Positions 35,750-45,359 are shown, numbered from the stretch's first letter. The stretch is DNA of 62,555 bases from an uncultured Allomuricauda sp. (GCF_937884665.1 NZ_CAKZYF010000193.1:1-62555); one strand, 5' to 3'. Numbers and translations: made by a program. Notes: generated from the sequence alone by a model not told the origin.

Positions 35750-37560
35750 TGGCTACGGTTATCCTTGGATTTTCAGCTTTCTTTCATGACAGCGCTGCAG
35801 CTCTTTTGATTGATGGTGAAATAGTGGCCGCTGCTCAGGAAGAACGCTTTACGCGCATCAAGGGCGACGCTTCTTTTCCGAAGCATGCCATCGCGTATGT
35901 GTTTCAAGAGGCCAATATAGAACCTAAGGACCTGGATGCCGTTGCCTTTTATGAAAAACCTCTTCTAAAATTTGAAAGGCTGTTGGAAACCTACCATGCT
36001 TTTGTGCCATTTGGTTTGGGAAGTTTTTTAAAAGCAATGCCGATATGGTTGAAAGATAAACTGTTCATTCGGAGAAAAACAAAGGCATATTTTAAAGAAA
36101 TGGGTTTCTTGAATGTTCCCATTTTTTTTCCAGAGCACCATCTCTCGCATGCGGCCAGCGCATTTTATCCCAGTCCTTTCCAGAAAGCTACCATTTTGAC
36201 CTTGGACGGGGTTGGGGAGTGGAGTACGCTCACGATAGGTGTTGGCGAAGGAAACCATATCCGGATTCTACGCGAGCAACATTTCCCTCATTCCCTTGGA
36301 CTACTGTATTCTGCTTTTACCTACTTTCTCGGGTTTACGGTAAACAATGGGGAATACAAAGTAATGGGATTGGCAGCCTACGGGAATCCCAAGTCGGAAG
36401 AAACCCAAACCTTTTTCCGAAAGATTTTGGAAAATCTAGTAGACCTAAGAGAGGACGGTTCTTTTCTTTTAAACATGGATTATTTTGATTTTGCTGTGGG
36501 TTTGACCATGACTAAGGATAATGTCTGGCATGCCCTTTTTAAAATGGACAGGCGAACAAAGGACCAGAAATTAACCCAGCAACATGCCAATATGGCTTTG
36601 GCCATACAACAAGTATTGGAGAAGTGCATGGATAAATTGGTGAGTACGGCCATAAGCTGTACAGGTTGTCGTGATTTGGTTTTGGCGGGTGGGGTGGCAT
36701 TAAATTCAGTAAACAATGGTAAGTTGGCCAACAACGAGCAAATCAATGATCTCTGGATTCAACCGGCGGCCCACGATGCGGGCGGGGCATTGGGAGCAGC
36801 ATGGGCAGTCTGGCATATTCATCTGGGAAAGGAGCGGCGGCCAAAACGTCCAGATAAGATGAATTTTGCGTATTTGGGACCATCCTTCAACAAAGACCAA
36901 GTTGCTGTTTTAGCCAAATCCCATACGGATTTAGATTATTCTGTGGTCCAAGATGAAGATGAGCTTTTGTCGATTACAGCCGAAGCGATAGCTAGAGGCC
37001 AGATTGTCGGATGGTTCCAGGGTAGAATGGAATTTGGTCCAAGGTCCTTGGGGAACCGTAGTATTTTGGCGGATCCCAGAAATCCGAAAATGCAGATAAG
37101 AATTAACGGTAAAATCAAGTATAGAGAAAGTTTCAGGCCTTTTGCACCTAGCGTTATGGAGGAAGAGTGTCATAAGTATTTTGAATGCGAAGGGCGGTCC
37201 CCATATATGCTACAGGTCCAAAAAGTAAAATCCAATCGATTACAGTTTATTAAAAATCATGAAATGGGACTGATGGATCGGCTGTCCCAGATACGTTCGG
37301 ACATTCCTTCGGTGACCCATGTAGATTTTTCCGCTAGAATCCAAACCGTCAGCAAAACATCAAATCCTTTGTTTTGGAGATTGTTGCAAAAATTCAAAAA
37401 AATAACGGGATATGGCCTTCTTATCAATACAAGCTTCAACCGGAAAGATGAGCCTATCGTATGTACACCTTCTGAAGCGTTACACTGTTTTAAGCTAACT
37501 GAAATGGACCTACTGGTAATCGGGAACACCGTTTTTAAAAAAGGCCCCAAAGCGTCTTGA
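35749..37560 (+). CDS. NodU/CmcH/SxtI-family O-carbamoyltransferase
   Basis: The 603-residue protein carries an N-terminal Kae1-like domain (ILGFSAFFHDSAAALLIDGEIVAAAQEERFTRIKGD, HHLSHAASAFYPSPF with metal histidines, LDGVGEWST). A C-terminal domain follows (GWFQGRMEFGPRSLGNRSILADPR, NGKIKYRESFRPFAPSV, LINTSFNRKDEPIVCTP). It transfers a carbamoyl group from carbamoyl phosphate, via an adenylate, to a hydroxyl of a small molecule or sugar. It is the last gene of the unit starting at 33,311. The acceptor is not predictable from sequence. It overlaps the convergent permease gene by 26 bp. Confidence 0.9.
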   Translation: MATVILGFSAFFHDSAAALLIDGEIVAAAQEERFTRIKGDASFPKHAIAYVFQEANIEPKDLDAVAFYEKPLLKFERLLETYHAFVPFGLGSFLKAMPIWLKDKLFIRRKTKAYFKEMGFLNVPIFFPEHHLSHAASAFYPSPFQKATILTLDGVGEWSTLTIGVGEGNHIRILREQHFPHSLGLLYSAFTYFLGFTVNNGEYKVMGLAAYGNPKSEETQTFFRKILENLVDLREDGSFLLNMDYFDFAVGLTMTKDNVWHALFKMDRRTKDQKLTQQHANMALAIQQVLEKCMDKLVSTAISCTGCRDLVLAGGVALNSVNNGKLANNEQINDLWIQPAAHDAGGALGAAWAVWHIHLGKERRPKRPDKMNFAYLGPSFNKDQVAVLAKSHTDLDYSVVQDEDELLSITAEAIARGQIVGWFQGRMEFGPRSLGNRSILADPRNPKMQIRINGKIKYRESFRPFAPSVMEEECHKYFECEGRSPYMLQVQKVKSNRLQFIKNHEMGLMDRLSQIRSDIPSVTHVDFSARIQTVSKTSNPLFWRLLQKFKKITGYGLLINTSFNRKDEPIVCTPSEALHCFKLTEMDLLVIGNTVFKKGPKAS

Positions 37561-38368
37561 TGAACAAGACGACCATCACCAGACCGAAAATTAGACGTAA
37601 CCACTTGGGTTCCATACTTTGTCCTAATCTTACGCCCCAAGGTGCCGAAACGAAAATACCCAGTAAAACCGGACCAACAAGTCCTAAAGAAATATATCCT
37701 AATTGAATCGGTAAACGCGAAGAGACCGTTTGTGCAGAGCCGAGGTCCAAGTAGCTAAAACTAACGGACAGGGCCAGAAGCATTACCACCCCTATGGATA
37801 GAGAAATGGTTTTCTTAAAAGGGATTCCGAATACATCGGTCAGCACAGGAATCAAGACAATCCCTCCGCCAAAACCCGAAAGTGCCGAAATTGTTCCGGT
37901 AAAACTGCCCAAAACGGGATAAGACCATCTACTCTTTTGTATCCTGAGTTGTTGGGTTGAGGTTTCCACTTTGGGTTTAAAAAAAAGGAATTGTATGCAT
38001 ACTGTCAGTACTAAAAAAAGAAATAAAATATCGAAATAGACTTTCGAATACCAGGTAGCGGATTTTATCGACTCGGAAATCAAAAATGCTGTGACCGCAG
38101 CTGGAATACCGATCATGAGAATTCTTTTTGGGTCGAGATTCTTTAATCTATAATGTTTCAGGACTACTGCAAGACCGTTGAAAACGGTTATAAAAAGCGA
38201 ATGGGCGATAATGTACTTGACCAATTCTTGACCTTCAAAACCAAAAGGGACCAAAACGAGATCAAGTGCGGGAATCAAGATAATATTCCCCCCAGTTCCC
38301 ATTAATCCAGAATAGAAGCCGTTCAGAAGGCCAACGAAACACAAAATGATAAAAAGAGAGAGGGTCAT
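37535..38368 (-). CDS. TauE/SafE-family anion permease
   Basis: A 277-residue membrane protein with about eight helices in two related halves. Each has a glycine-rich family motif: GLMGTGGNIILIPAL (about 22-36) and LSGFGGGIVLIPVL (about 162-175). Members export or import organosulfur anions or sulfite. Nothing nearby suggests a substrate. It converges with the carbamoyltransferase gene, overlapping 26 bp. The following 38,369-38,614 interval shows no gene. Confidence 0.88.
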   Translation of the reverse strand: MTLSLFIILCFVGLLNGFYSGLMGTGGNIILIPALDLVLVPFGFEGQELVKYIIAHSLFITVFNGLAVVLKHYRLKNLDPKRILMIGIPAAVTAFLISESIKSATWYSKVYFDILFLFLVLTVCIQFLFFKPKVETSTQQLRIQKSRWSYPVLGSFTGTISALSGFGGGIVLIPVLTDVFGIPFKKTISLSIGVVMLLALSVSFSYLDLGSAQTVSSRLPIQLGYISLGLVGPVLLGIFVSAPWGVRLGQSMEPKWLRLIFGLVMVVLFIKTLWGLF

Positions 38369-38614
38369 TATGGTATTTGTCTACTTAAAGATATTTCAAA
38401 AGCGTTCAAAAACAGGGGTTTTTCAAGACTATTTGAAAAAGACCCTGAAGCTTTCACCATATTGGTTCAAAAGGGGCCGGCAGCTAATTGTTTTAATGTA
38501 ATCGTAGTGTTGGTTTTCTTTAGAAAAGCATACAATCATTTAATTCATCCCATAAAAACCTGGAGGAATCATTTATCTTTCTCTCCATGCTGTCAGAATA
38601 CCAGTGTCAGGCAA

Positions 38615-39604
38615 TTAGCTTAAGCTGTTCGGATTGGGAAGCCTTTGTTCGAAGGCTTTGATATTTTCTAAGGTGGTCAAGGTTATTTCCTCCATAGCTT
38701 CTTTGGTAAAATACGCCTGATGGGAGGTGATCAAAACGTTGGGAAAACTGTTCAGTCTCAAGATATCCTCATCTTCAATAACCGTTTCTGAAAGGTCTTT
38801 GAAAAATAAATCTTCTTCCTGTTCATAGACATCAATGCCAAGGTACCCAATTTTTTTGCTCATCAATGCATGAATCGCGGCTTGGGTATTTATCAACGCT
38901 CCTCTACTTGTATTTATCAGCATAACACCGTCTTTCATCACTTCGAGGGAATCTTTATCAATAATATGCTTTGTCTTATCGGTTAAGGGGCAATGCAGGG
39001 AAATAATATCGGAAGTTTCAAAAAGATTGTTGAGCGATACGTAGTCAATGCCTTGATTTATAAGTGTTTGGGATTCATTTACATCAAAGGCGACAATTTT
39101 GCACCCCAGGCCTGTCATGACCTTGCAGAAAGTGGAACCGATTTTTCCCGTTCCTATCACACCTACCTGCTTTCCGTGGAGATTGAAACCCATAAGTTTG
39201 TTCAAAGAAAAGTTTCCTTCCCGAACTCTATTATAGGCTTTGTGCGTTTTGCGGTTTAAGGTAAGAATGAGGGCCAGGGTATGTTCCGCAATGGATTCTG
39301 GGGAATAGGCAGGTACACGGGCCACACTGATTTGATTCGCCTTTGCAGCCTCCAGGTCCACGTTGTTGAAGCCCGCACAGCGGAGAGTGATAAGCAGGAT
39401 ACCGTTTTTTGAAAGATGTGGCATCATGTTACGGTCTATTACATCGTTCACAAAAATGCATATTGCATCAAAACCCTTGGTGAGATGCGTGGTTTTTGGA
39501 TTTAGTGCGGTTTCGAAGTATACAAATTCAAATCCATACGCCTTGTTGTGGGTTTCAAAGTATTCCTCATCGTAAGGCTTGGAGCTGAAAAACGCGATTC
39601 TCAT
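38615..39604 (-). CDS. D-2-hydroxyacid dehydrogenase, D-lactate dehydrogenase type
   Basis: A 329-residue NAD-dependent dehydrogenase. The dinucleotide fold GVIGTGKIGSTFCKVM (about 148-163) is followed by acidic Asp in AFDVNES. The family catalytic residues are visible: Arg in INTSRGALINT, Glu in IDVYEQEEDLF and His in ITSHQAYFT. It reduces pyruvate or related 2-oxoacids to D-hydroxyacids, for example under fermentation. It may be co-transcribed with the 115-residue gene upstream (22 bp gap). Confidence 0.9.
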   Translation of the reverse strand: MRIAFFSSKPYDEEYFETHNKAYGFEFVYFETALNPKTTHLTKGFDAICIFVNDVIDRNMMPHLSKNGILLITLRCAGFNNVDLEAAKANQISVARVPAYSPESIAEHTLALILTLNRKTHKAYNRVREGNFSLNKLMGFNLHGKQVGVIGTGKIGSTFCKVMTGLGCKIVAFDVNESQTLINQGIDYVSLNNLFETSDIISLHCPLTDKTKHIIDKDSLEVMKDGVMLINTSRGALINTQAAIHALMSKKIGYLGIDVYEQEEDLFFKDLSETVIEDEDILRLNSFPNVLITSHQAYFTKEAMEEITLTTLENIKAFEQRLPNPNSLS

Positions 39605-39626
39605 TCGGTCGGTCTTTTTACGTGTT

Positions 39627-39974
39627 TTAGTCGTTATAGGCCCATTTCAGTTCTGCGCGATAATAATCAATTTTTTCGTCTTCTTCATTCAATTTGATGG
39701 CGTGGTTAATCAGCTCATACTGAAATCGAATGCCTTCAAACTTGTTCTGTACCACGCTAAGATACTCTCTAATGATAAAAACAATATCATCGGATAGCTG
39801 GGCAAAATGAGCTATGAGTTCTCTTTGTTCTTTAATCGTTTTAGGGTACAATTTAACAACTACTGGAGGCTGCATGTGCCCGTTCAACAGTCTTTGCCAG
39901 GTTTCGCGATAACTGTAAGTAATGGTCACCAAATCGCCGTGAAGTACCAAACGTTGAACGTATTCTGTTTTCAT
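39627..39974 (-). CDS. Hypothetical protein (115 aa)
   Basis: An unrecognised 115-residue soluble protein with a beta-rich N-terminal third (RLVLHGDLVTITYSYRETW) and helical remainder (KTIKEQRELIAHFAQLSDDIVFIIREYLSVVQNKF). There is no signal peptide or metal motif. It lies 22 bp upstream of the dehydrogenase on the same strand, so an operon is likely. A TATCTTTG promoter-like box (39,984-39,991, minus strand) lies 10 bp before the ATG, which would give an almost leaderless mRNA. Confidence 0.65.
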   Translation of the reverse strand: MKTEYVQRLVLHGDLVTITYSYRETWQRLLNGHMQPPVVVKLYPKTIKEQRELIAHFAQLSDDIVFIIREYLSVVQNKFEGIRFQYELINHAIKLNEEDEKIDYYRAELKWAYND

Positions 39975-40339
39975 CTTTTTTTACAAAGATACTTTACAAT
40001 TTATTTTGTTTAATAATTTTTGAATTACTTTAAACAAAAATTAATATTTTAAGCTTTAAGATGTTTTTCTTTAGGTCATATCCCAAAAAGGGAGGGAGCT
40101 TGCCCATAGCATCCTTTTACTTTCAAAACATATTATTGGAAAAAGAAAAATACTTGTGTCCTGGACTTTATCAAAAAGCTAGAGGGTGTCAAGAACGTAA
40201 TGCGGTATCCTAAGCTTATCTAAGGTTAAAACTGTTCTGGGGGAAATGGAGAGATCGTCGTGGTAACACCTTTGAAAAGTGCATGGATTTTTAATCTAGA
40301 TATTGGGGAAGAATGATAGACTAAATGGGTTTCTGGTTA
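39975..40339. other. Intergenic region without a gene
   Basis: These 365 bp hold the AT-rich upstream region of the 115-residue gene at the left end and the 3' flank of the MORN gene at the right. No ORF, RNA gene or strong terminator was seen. Confidence 0.5.
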
Positions 40340-41203
40340 TTAACGCCTTCGGTTGGACTCGCGCTCCAATAATTCGTCATCTTCCCAGATTCCACTGGCC
40401 ACGATATCTCCTTCTGTCCCATAAAAAATGCCTTTTCCAAAACGTTCGTCATCTTTCCACTGGCCTACATATTTTTCACCATTGGGCCAAAAGTAAGTGC
40501 CCTCACCTTCTCGTTTATCATTGACATAAGCTCCTTCATAGGATTGACCATCAGGCCAATAAAACGTGCCCTGACCATGCCTTTGGTTGTTTTTCCATTG
40601 GCCTTCGTAACGGCTTCCTGTACTTAGCAATGCGACTCCCATGCCATTCGCTTTTTTGTTCTTTACTTCCCCAACGTAGTGTACAAGACTGCCTTTGCTT
40701 GTTGTAAAAGTAAGGTACTGTCCATTCGCTTTTTTTCGCAGTTGTTTTTGAAGTCGGGATACCTGGGCACGCATTTTCTGGAGGGCAAATCCTAAAGAAT
40801 CCATGGTATTGATTTGATTGGCACTCAATTGGATTTTTTCGTTAGTTAAGGTATCCAAATCCCGGGTTTGATTGGAATCGATAGGTCTTTTTTGTGACTT
40901 AAGGGCCAAAAATGCCTTGGCAAAAGCCATACGCAGTTCAACCGCAGCACCGTCACTATGGGTTTCGGGATCGTGGCCTTCACTGTAGGATTTGAGGGCG
41001 TTGTCATAGTCTCCGCGGATTACCAGGGAATCACCTTGTAGCAGCGCTTCGTGCATCTCTAAACGCGAGACCAACTGTTGTGTCTTGTCCCGATTGGTTT
41101 CCAATTGATTTTTTAACTCTTTGGAATGCATTCTGAAATAAACGGCCATAGTCCCCATAAACAGGGCAAGGGCATAAGCAATTACAAGGGTCGGTTTCTT
41201 CAT
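40340..41203 (-). CDS. MORN-repeat membrane-anchored protein
   Basis: The 287-residue protein has one N-terminal membrane helix (LVIAYALALFMGTMAVYF), a coiled-coil/helical stretch (about 25-165), and four MORN repeats at the C-terminus (YEGQWKNNQRHGQGTFYWPDG, YEGAYVNDKREGEGTYFWPNG, YVGQWKDDERFGKGIFY and a final degenerate one). MORN repeats form beta-hairpin rods that bind lipids or proteins. It lies 30 bp after the DUF2490 gene and is the third gene of a minus-strand operon. Function unknown. Confidence 0.85.
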   Translation of the reverse strand: MKKPTLVIAYALALFMGTMAVYFRMHSKELKNQLETNRDKTQQLVSRLEMHEALLQGDSLVIRGDYDNALKSYSEGHDPETHSDGAAVELRMAFAKAFLALKSQKRPIDSNQTRDLDTLTNEKIQLSANQINTMDSLGFALQKMRAQVSRLQKQLRKKANGQYLTFTTSKGSLVHYVGEVKNKKANGMGVALLSTGSRYEGQWKNNQRHGQGTFYWPDGQSYEGAYVNDKREGEGTYFWPNGEKYVGQWKDDERFGKGIFYGTEGDIVASGIWEDDELLERESNRRR

Positions 41204-41233
41204 GATTAAAAAGCCATATAGAGATGTACGAGA

Positions 41234-42061
41234 TTAATCGTTGAAATGGATGGATGGTAACTTATTTTTAACCTTTCTAAAATCTGGGGAAAAATACATG
41301 TGAAACCGAAAAGTCCAATTTTGCTTATAGATTCCTCCATTTTCCAAGGTTTGCCCCGTGGAGTACATCATTCCGGCAGCAAAGGTCAACCTTGGATTTA
41401 TAATATATCCCAGGGTTGTGGTTAGGCGTAAATCTTCCATGGGACTGGCCACTACAGCCTTTCCACTCTGCATAATGAGTTCAGCTTCTGGGGAGACATA
41501 AAATGTGCCCGGTTCAAACTTGTAGTTGTTCAGTGGTACTTTTGCGCGCAACATATACCGCCATCGGTTGCGAAAGATAAAATTGCTGTTTTCTGCAAAG
41601 CCCTGGGTCCACCGATGTTCTATTCTTATCCTATGATAAAACATGGTACTTCCCAAGGGCATGGCGAATTGATACTGATGCCAAATACGCCACTCCGGTA
41701 CCACGCTGCGATCTTCCGAAGATTCATCCGTATTAAAGTTGACCCGCAAAACCCCACCCAAACTCGCATTGAACTTTTTGGAATAAATGTACCCAATGGC
41801 ATGTCGGTTATATATTTGGCCAATTTGACCTATGAAAGGGGTGTTTTCGGTTTCTTCAAAACGAAAATGGGTCTGCGCATCCCAGAAGAGTCTTTTCGAA
41901 ATACGGATATTTCCATAGGTGTTAAACCAGACCCTTCCTTCCGCCTCCTCAAAATCAGATTCTTCCGGCAGTACGTTTTCTTCTAGAGCATATATATGAA
42001 AACTGCCCATGAACACTAGCATAAGAACTATTGTGCAGTTCAAACCAATACAATTTTTCAA
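41234..42061 (-). CDS. DUF2490-family outer-membrane protein
   Basis: A 275-residue protein with a signal peptide (about 1-26) and a DUF2490-type beta-barrel: VWFNTYGNIRISKRLFWDAQTHFRFEE, RIRIEHRWTQGFAENSNFIFRNRWRYMLRAKVPL, and a C-terminal beta strand (WTFRFHMYFSPDF). Alternating aromatic/polar strands fit a small outer-membrane barrel. The ATG overlaps the stop of the upstream 665-residue gene by 4 bp. Confidence 0.85.
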   Translation of the reverse strand: MKNCIGLNCTIVLMLVFMGSFHIYALEENVLPEESDFEEAEGRVWFNTYGNIRISKRLFWDAQTHFRFEETENTPFIGQIGQIYNRHAIGYIYSKKFNASLGGVLRVNFNTDESSEDRSVVPEWRIWHQYQFAMPLGSTMFYHRIRIEHRWTQGFAENSNFIFRNRWRYMLRAKVPLNNYKFEPGTFYVSPEAELIMQSGKAVVASPMEDLRLTTTLGYIINPRLTFAAGMMYSTGQTLENGGIYKQNWTFRFHMYFSPDFRKVKNKLPSIHFND

Positions 42062-44055
42062 AATGCTGGGGTTTTTAGGTTGGCGGTCACGCCCAACAGT
42101 TCCAATATAGTTTCAGGGTCTTGTTCTTTTCTAAGTTTTCGTTCCAGCTTTTTAGTGGGTTCCTCCCTCAGTTCTAAAAGACGGGACTGGACTTTACTCA
42201 GCACGTTTGAGATGTTTGTTACCTCCTCACAATCCAAAGGGGCCGCAATCTGCTTCAGTAGGTAAGGGACGATGATGTTTTTATAGGCTGATGTGATACG
42301 CTTTTTTACATCCTCGTCCATGATGGTGGCTGTAAAGGGATTCCAGATAGCGTCTTGATATGTCTCCTTTATGAGGAGTTCTTTTTCGGGTAATTTTCCT
42401 AGGTTTTGAGCCAGTTTGCCCAGGTTTTTTAGGCATAGTACGGCCCTTTTTCCATAGTCCAGTTTGGTATCGGATTCTGGCATTTCAGCATACGTTTTTA
42501 ACGTCCTTTCCTTGGTTTCCAAAATACCGTTCAGTGCTTCTGTGAGGGCAACTCGCTTTATGGTAAATAAGGTATCCACATTTCTTTCCAAGGTTTTGGT
42601 TTCTTCCACCAGTTGTTTTTCCAAGCTTACGAATTGCTGCTGCTTGCGTTCTTCTTTAAGCCAATCGGATAGCTTGAAGGATATCGTGTCCAAACTGTTT
42701 TTTGCATAGCGAACCATTTGCTGGATGTTTCCAATATCTGATGGGTCATTGGTGTAGGATTCCTCGGATGTCATTCCCCAATCGTCATACCCAGCTTCGA
42801 TTTCCGATACCTGTATTCGTTTTTCCGGCAGTCCGTTGGGCCAAATTTCCCGCGCTAATGGAGGTCGCGGTAAAAATTCAAGCATCTCTTCTTTATAAAA
42901 CCCCAAAAACATACCTGCAGGTTCAAGAAAGTCTTTTTGTAATTTTTCAACGACCTGGTAATAATATTGCGCCTGGGGATTTGAGTGTGCCAAAAGTCCA
43001 AATTGTGCATCGCTGAGCAATTCACTGCTTATCCGGATACCGGAATCATAACTTTTTAAAGCATCCTGAAGCTGTACCGCTTCCAAACTATCCAACGGAT
43101 AAACGGGAACATTGACCTTGAAGCTTGGCATAAATTGGGATTTGCCCAAATCGTTGAAAAAAATATCAATGACTTCATAACGTTCCGCATTCTGTTGCAA
43201 AAGCAGGTACATTCCCATATTTTCTGTTTCCAGCTGTGCTTTTTGGTTTTGAAGATTCCACTTTATAAGTTTCAGATATCTTTCATCCAACACAATGGAC
43301 TTTTTTCTGCTGGAAAGTTTTTCAAAAATCTTGAAGCTTAGGTCTCCATCGGGGGTGGTCTTTTCAATTTTTTCAAGAAGTCCATTATCAAAATGCCAGT
43401 TTTCCGAGGGCTCACTTGAAACGTCGGAGTAAACCGACCAAATATCATGTGCAAATCCATTGCGCAAAAAACGTCCAACCAGGGTGATGGAGTCATTCTC
43501 AATTTGAAAGCTCTTTTGGGGGATGCCGGTTTCGTATGATATTTCGCTTTTAAATAGGACTTGACTTACTTCCGAATTCTCAATCTTTGAAATTTTGTAC
43601 GTCCAATCTCCGTCTGGTTTTCCATTTGATAGATTACCGAAGGCATCGTGCTGGACTCCACTTACGTTCACCCGGTATTGATACCCTACCACTTGGCTGG
43701 CCTTATTGGAACTGAATTCCCCGAACTGGAATTTCCAGAATCCTACTGGGAATCCTTCCTGAAATCGACCGGAAAAAGAAAAGAAGCTGTCCTTTGCCTT
43801 CAACAAGGCATTGACGTTGGACTTGTACATTAAGAAAGCACCATCTGGAATGGAATCGCCATCCACTATTTTGAAAGGATATTCCGCAGTTCCCGTAAAT
43901 CCTCCAATACTCCGTTTTCCTGAAAATAGTTCGGTCTGTGCATACCCCGAGCGATAGCAAAACAGCGCAACAAGCATCCAAAAAACCAAATGCGATGGGA
44001 AATAGCGAGATGTCATACGTAGTAGATACTTTACGGTTGAATCCTTTCTCTTCAA
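42058..44055 (-). CDS. Large exported protein with YwqK/MORN-like repeats
   Basis: The 665-residue protein begins with a signal sequence (about 14-40, ending GYAQ; codon 14 ATG is an alternative start). Residues about 45-230 contain degenerate YwqK/MORN-like repeats (GAFLMYKSN, GFPVGFWKFQFG, GKPDGDWTYKIS, NGFAHDIWSVYS). The remaining 400 residues are mostly helical with heptad-like segments and no recognised domain. It is the promoter-proximal gene of an operon with the DUF2490 and MORN genes, and the shared repeat type suggests the three proteins act together at the envelope. Confidence 0.75.
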   Translation of the reverse strand: MKRKDSTVKYLLRMTSRYFPSHLVFWMLVALFCYRSGYAQTELFSGKRSIGGFTGTAEYPFKIVDGDSIPDGAFLMYKSNVNALLKAKDSFFSFSGRFQEGFPVGFWKFQFGEFSSNKASQVVGYQYRVNVSGVQHDAFGNLSNGKPDGDWTYKISKIENSEVSQVLFKSEISYETGIPQKSFQIENDSITLVGRFLRNGFAHDIWSVYSDVSSEPSENWHFDNGLLEKIEKTTPDGDLSFKIFEKLSSRKKSIVLDERYLKLIKWNLQNQKAQLETENMGMYLLLQQNAERYEVIDIFFNDLGKSQFMPSFKVNVPVYPLDSLEAVQLQDALKSYDSGIRISSELLSDAQFGLLAHSNPQAQYYYQVVEKLQKDFLEPAGMFLGFYKEEMLEFLPRPPLAREIWPNGLPEKRIQVSEIEAGYDDWGMTSEESYTNDPSDIGNIQQMVRYAKNSLDTISFKLSDWLKEERKQQQFVSLEKQLVEETKTLERNVDTLFTIKRVALTEALNGILETKERTLKTYAEMPESDTKLDYGKRAVLCLKNLGKLAQNLGKLPEKELLIKETYQDAIWNPFTATIMDEDVKKRITSAYKNIIVPYLLKQIAAPLDCEEVTNISNVLSKVQSRLLELREEPTKKLERKLRKEQDPETILELLGVTANLKTPAF

Positions 44056-44192
44056 TCGGATGAAAAAGATACCCTTTACTTACGTTTAAAATGCCGTTTC
44101 GGTCTTTGATACCCCAAAAACATGGGAGGCATTACAAAGGCAATAAAAAAAGCGCGGACCTTTTCCATTTTTACCGGATTGGCCATACGTTT

Positions 44193-45359
44193 TTATATCG
44201 CATTAAATCCGGTAATGTCCCTTCCGGTAATGAGCAAGTGCATTTCGTGGGTACCCTGGTAGGTGATGAGTGTCTCAATATTCATGAGATGGCGCATTAT
44301 GGGATAGTCACCTGTAATTCCCATACCCCCTAGAATCTGACGGGCGTCTTTTGCTACACCTTGCGCCATGGAAACATTGTTCCGTTTGGCCATCGAAATC
44401 TGTTGATAGTTCGCTTTACCCTCATTCATAAGGACTCCCAGCTCAAAACATAATAATTGTGCCTTGGTAATTTCTGTGATCATCTCGGCTAGTTTTTTTT
44501 GTATCAATTGGTTGCTACCGATGGGTTTTCCAAATTGAATCCGTTCTCGCGAGTATTGCAAGGCAATTTCATAACAGTCTTGGGCAATTCCAATACTTCC
44601 CCAAGAAACGGCATAGCGGCCTATGTTCAAGCATTCGTATGCATCTTTAATGGACCTACTTTTGGGCAGTAACTGACCTATGGGCATTTCGGCCTCGGAA
44701 AAAATAAGCTCACCGGTGTTGGATGCCCGGAAGGACCATTTATCGTGAATGGTGGAAGTACCAAAATTGGTTGTTTTCTTGGTATCAACAATCAATCCTT
44801 GAATCGCATTAGAAGCATTTTTGGCCCAAACAATGGCCACATCGCATTTTTCGGCATTGCCTATCCAAAGTTTAGAGCCGTTGAGCACAATTTTATCCTT
44901 GGTAGTTTGAAAATGACTGTGCATCGCAGCAGCGTTGGAACCGTAGTTGGGTTCCGTTAAACCAAAGGCGCCCAAATACGCGCCCGAAGCCAACTTGGGG
45001 AGATAGTATTGCTTCTGTTCTTCGGAACCGAAACGATGGATTGCGTACATTACCAGAGAGGTTTGAATGGAACTCAATACCCGAATTGAAGTATCTCCTC
45101 TTTCCAATTCTTGCATCATGAGGCCATACGCGATGTAATCCGCACCTATCCCGCCGTATACTTCGGGGATGATAAGACCAAATCCTCCTATCTCGGCGAG
45201 CTTTTCAACAATATCGTCCAAAACCCTTCCCTTTTTAAAGCTATGCTCAATTTCAGGTTTTATTACGCTTTTTACCCACTGAAAGGTAGACTCTCGAATA
45301 AGGCGCTGTTCATCTGTGAGCTTTCTGTAAAGTTGATAGTAGTCTGTTGAAATCCCCAT
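44193..45359 (-). CDS. Acyl-CoA dehydrogenase, glutaryl-CoA-dehydrogenase-like, catalytic Glu replaced
   Basis: The 388-residue flavoprotein follows the acyl-CoA dehydrogenase fold and is closest in motif to glutaryl-CoA dehydrogenase. It has the FAD block GAFGLTEPNYGSNAAAM, the substrate Arg region DTSIRVLSSIQTSLVMYAI, GRYAVSWGSIGIAQDCYEIAL, and the C-terminal ITYQGTHEMHLLITGRDITG. In that family the last block reads YEGTH, and the Glu is the base that abstracts the alpha proton. Here codon 368 is CAG (Gln). The enzyme may thus be impaired, use another base, or do something else. It faces a divergent gene across a 41-bp palindrome. Confidence 0.88.
   Translation of the reverse strand: MGISTDYYQLYRKLTDEQRLIRESTFQWVKSVIKPEIEHSFKKGRVLDDIVEKLAEIGGFGLIIPEVYGGIGADYIAYGLMMQELERGDTSIRVLSSIQTSLVMYAIHRFGSEEQKQYYLPKLASGAYLGAFGLTEPNYGSNAAAMHSHFQTTKDKIVLNGSKLWIGNAEKCDVAIVWAKNASNAIQGLIVDTKKTTNFGTSTIHDKWSFRASNTGELIFSEAEMPIGQLLPKSRSIKDAYECLNIGRYAVSWGSIGIAQDCYEIALQYSRERIQFGKPIGSNQLIQKKLAEMITEITKAQLLCFELGVLMNEGKANYQQISMAKRNNVSMAQGVAKDARQILGGMGITGDYPIMRHLMNIETLITYQGTHEMHLLITGRDITGFNAI

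Noticed and set aside
33311-37560. Saxitoxin-like or antibiotic biosynthetic cluster
   Set aside because: Only the carbamoyltransferase and its small partners are present; no PKS, amidinotransferase or tailoring oxygenase genes lie nearby.
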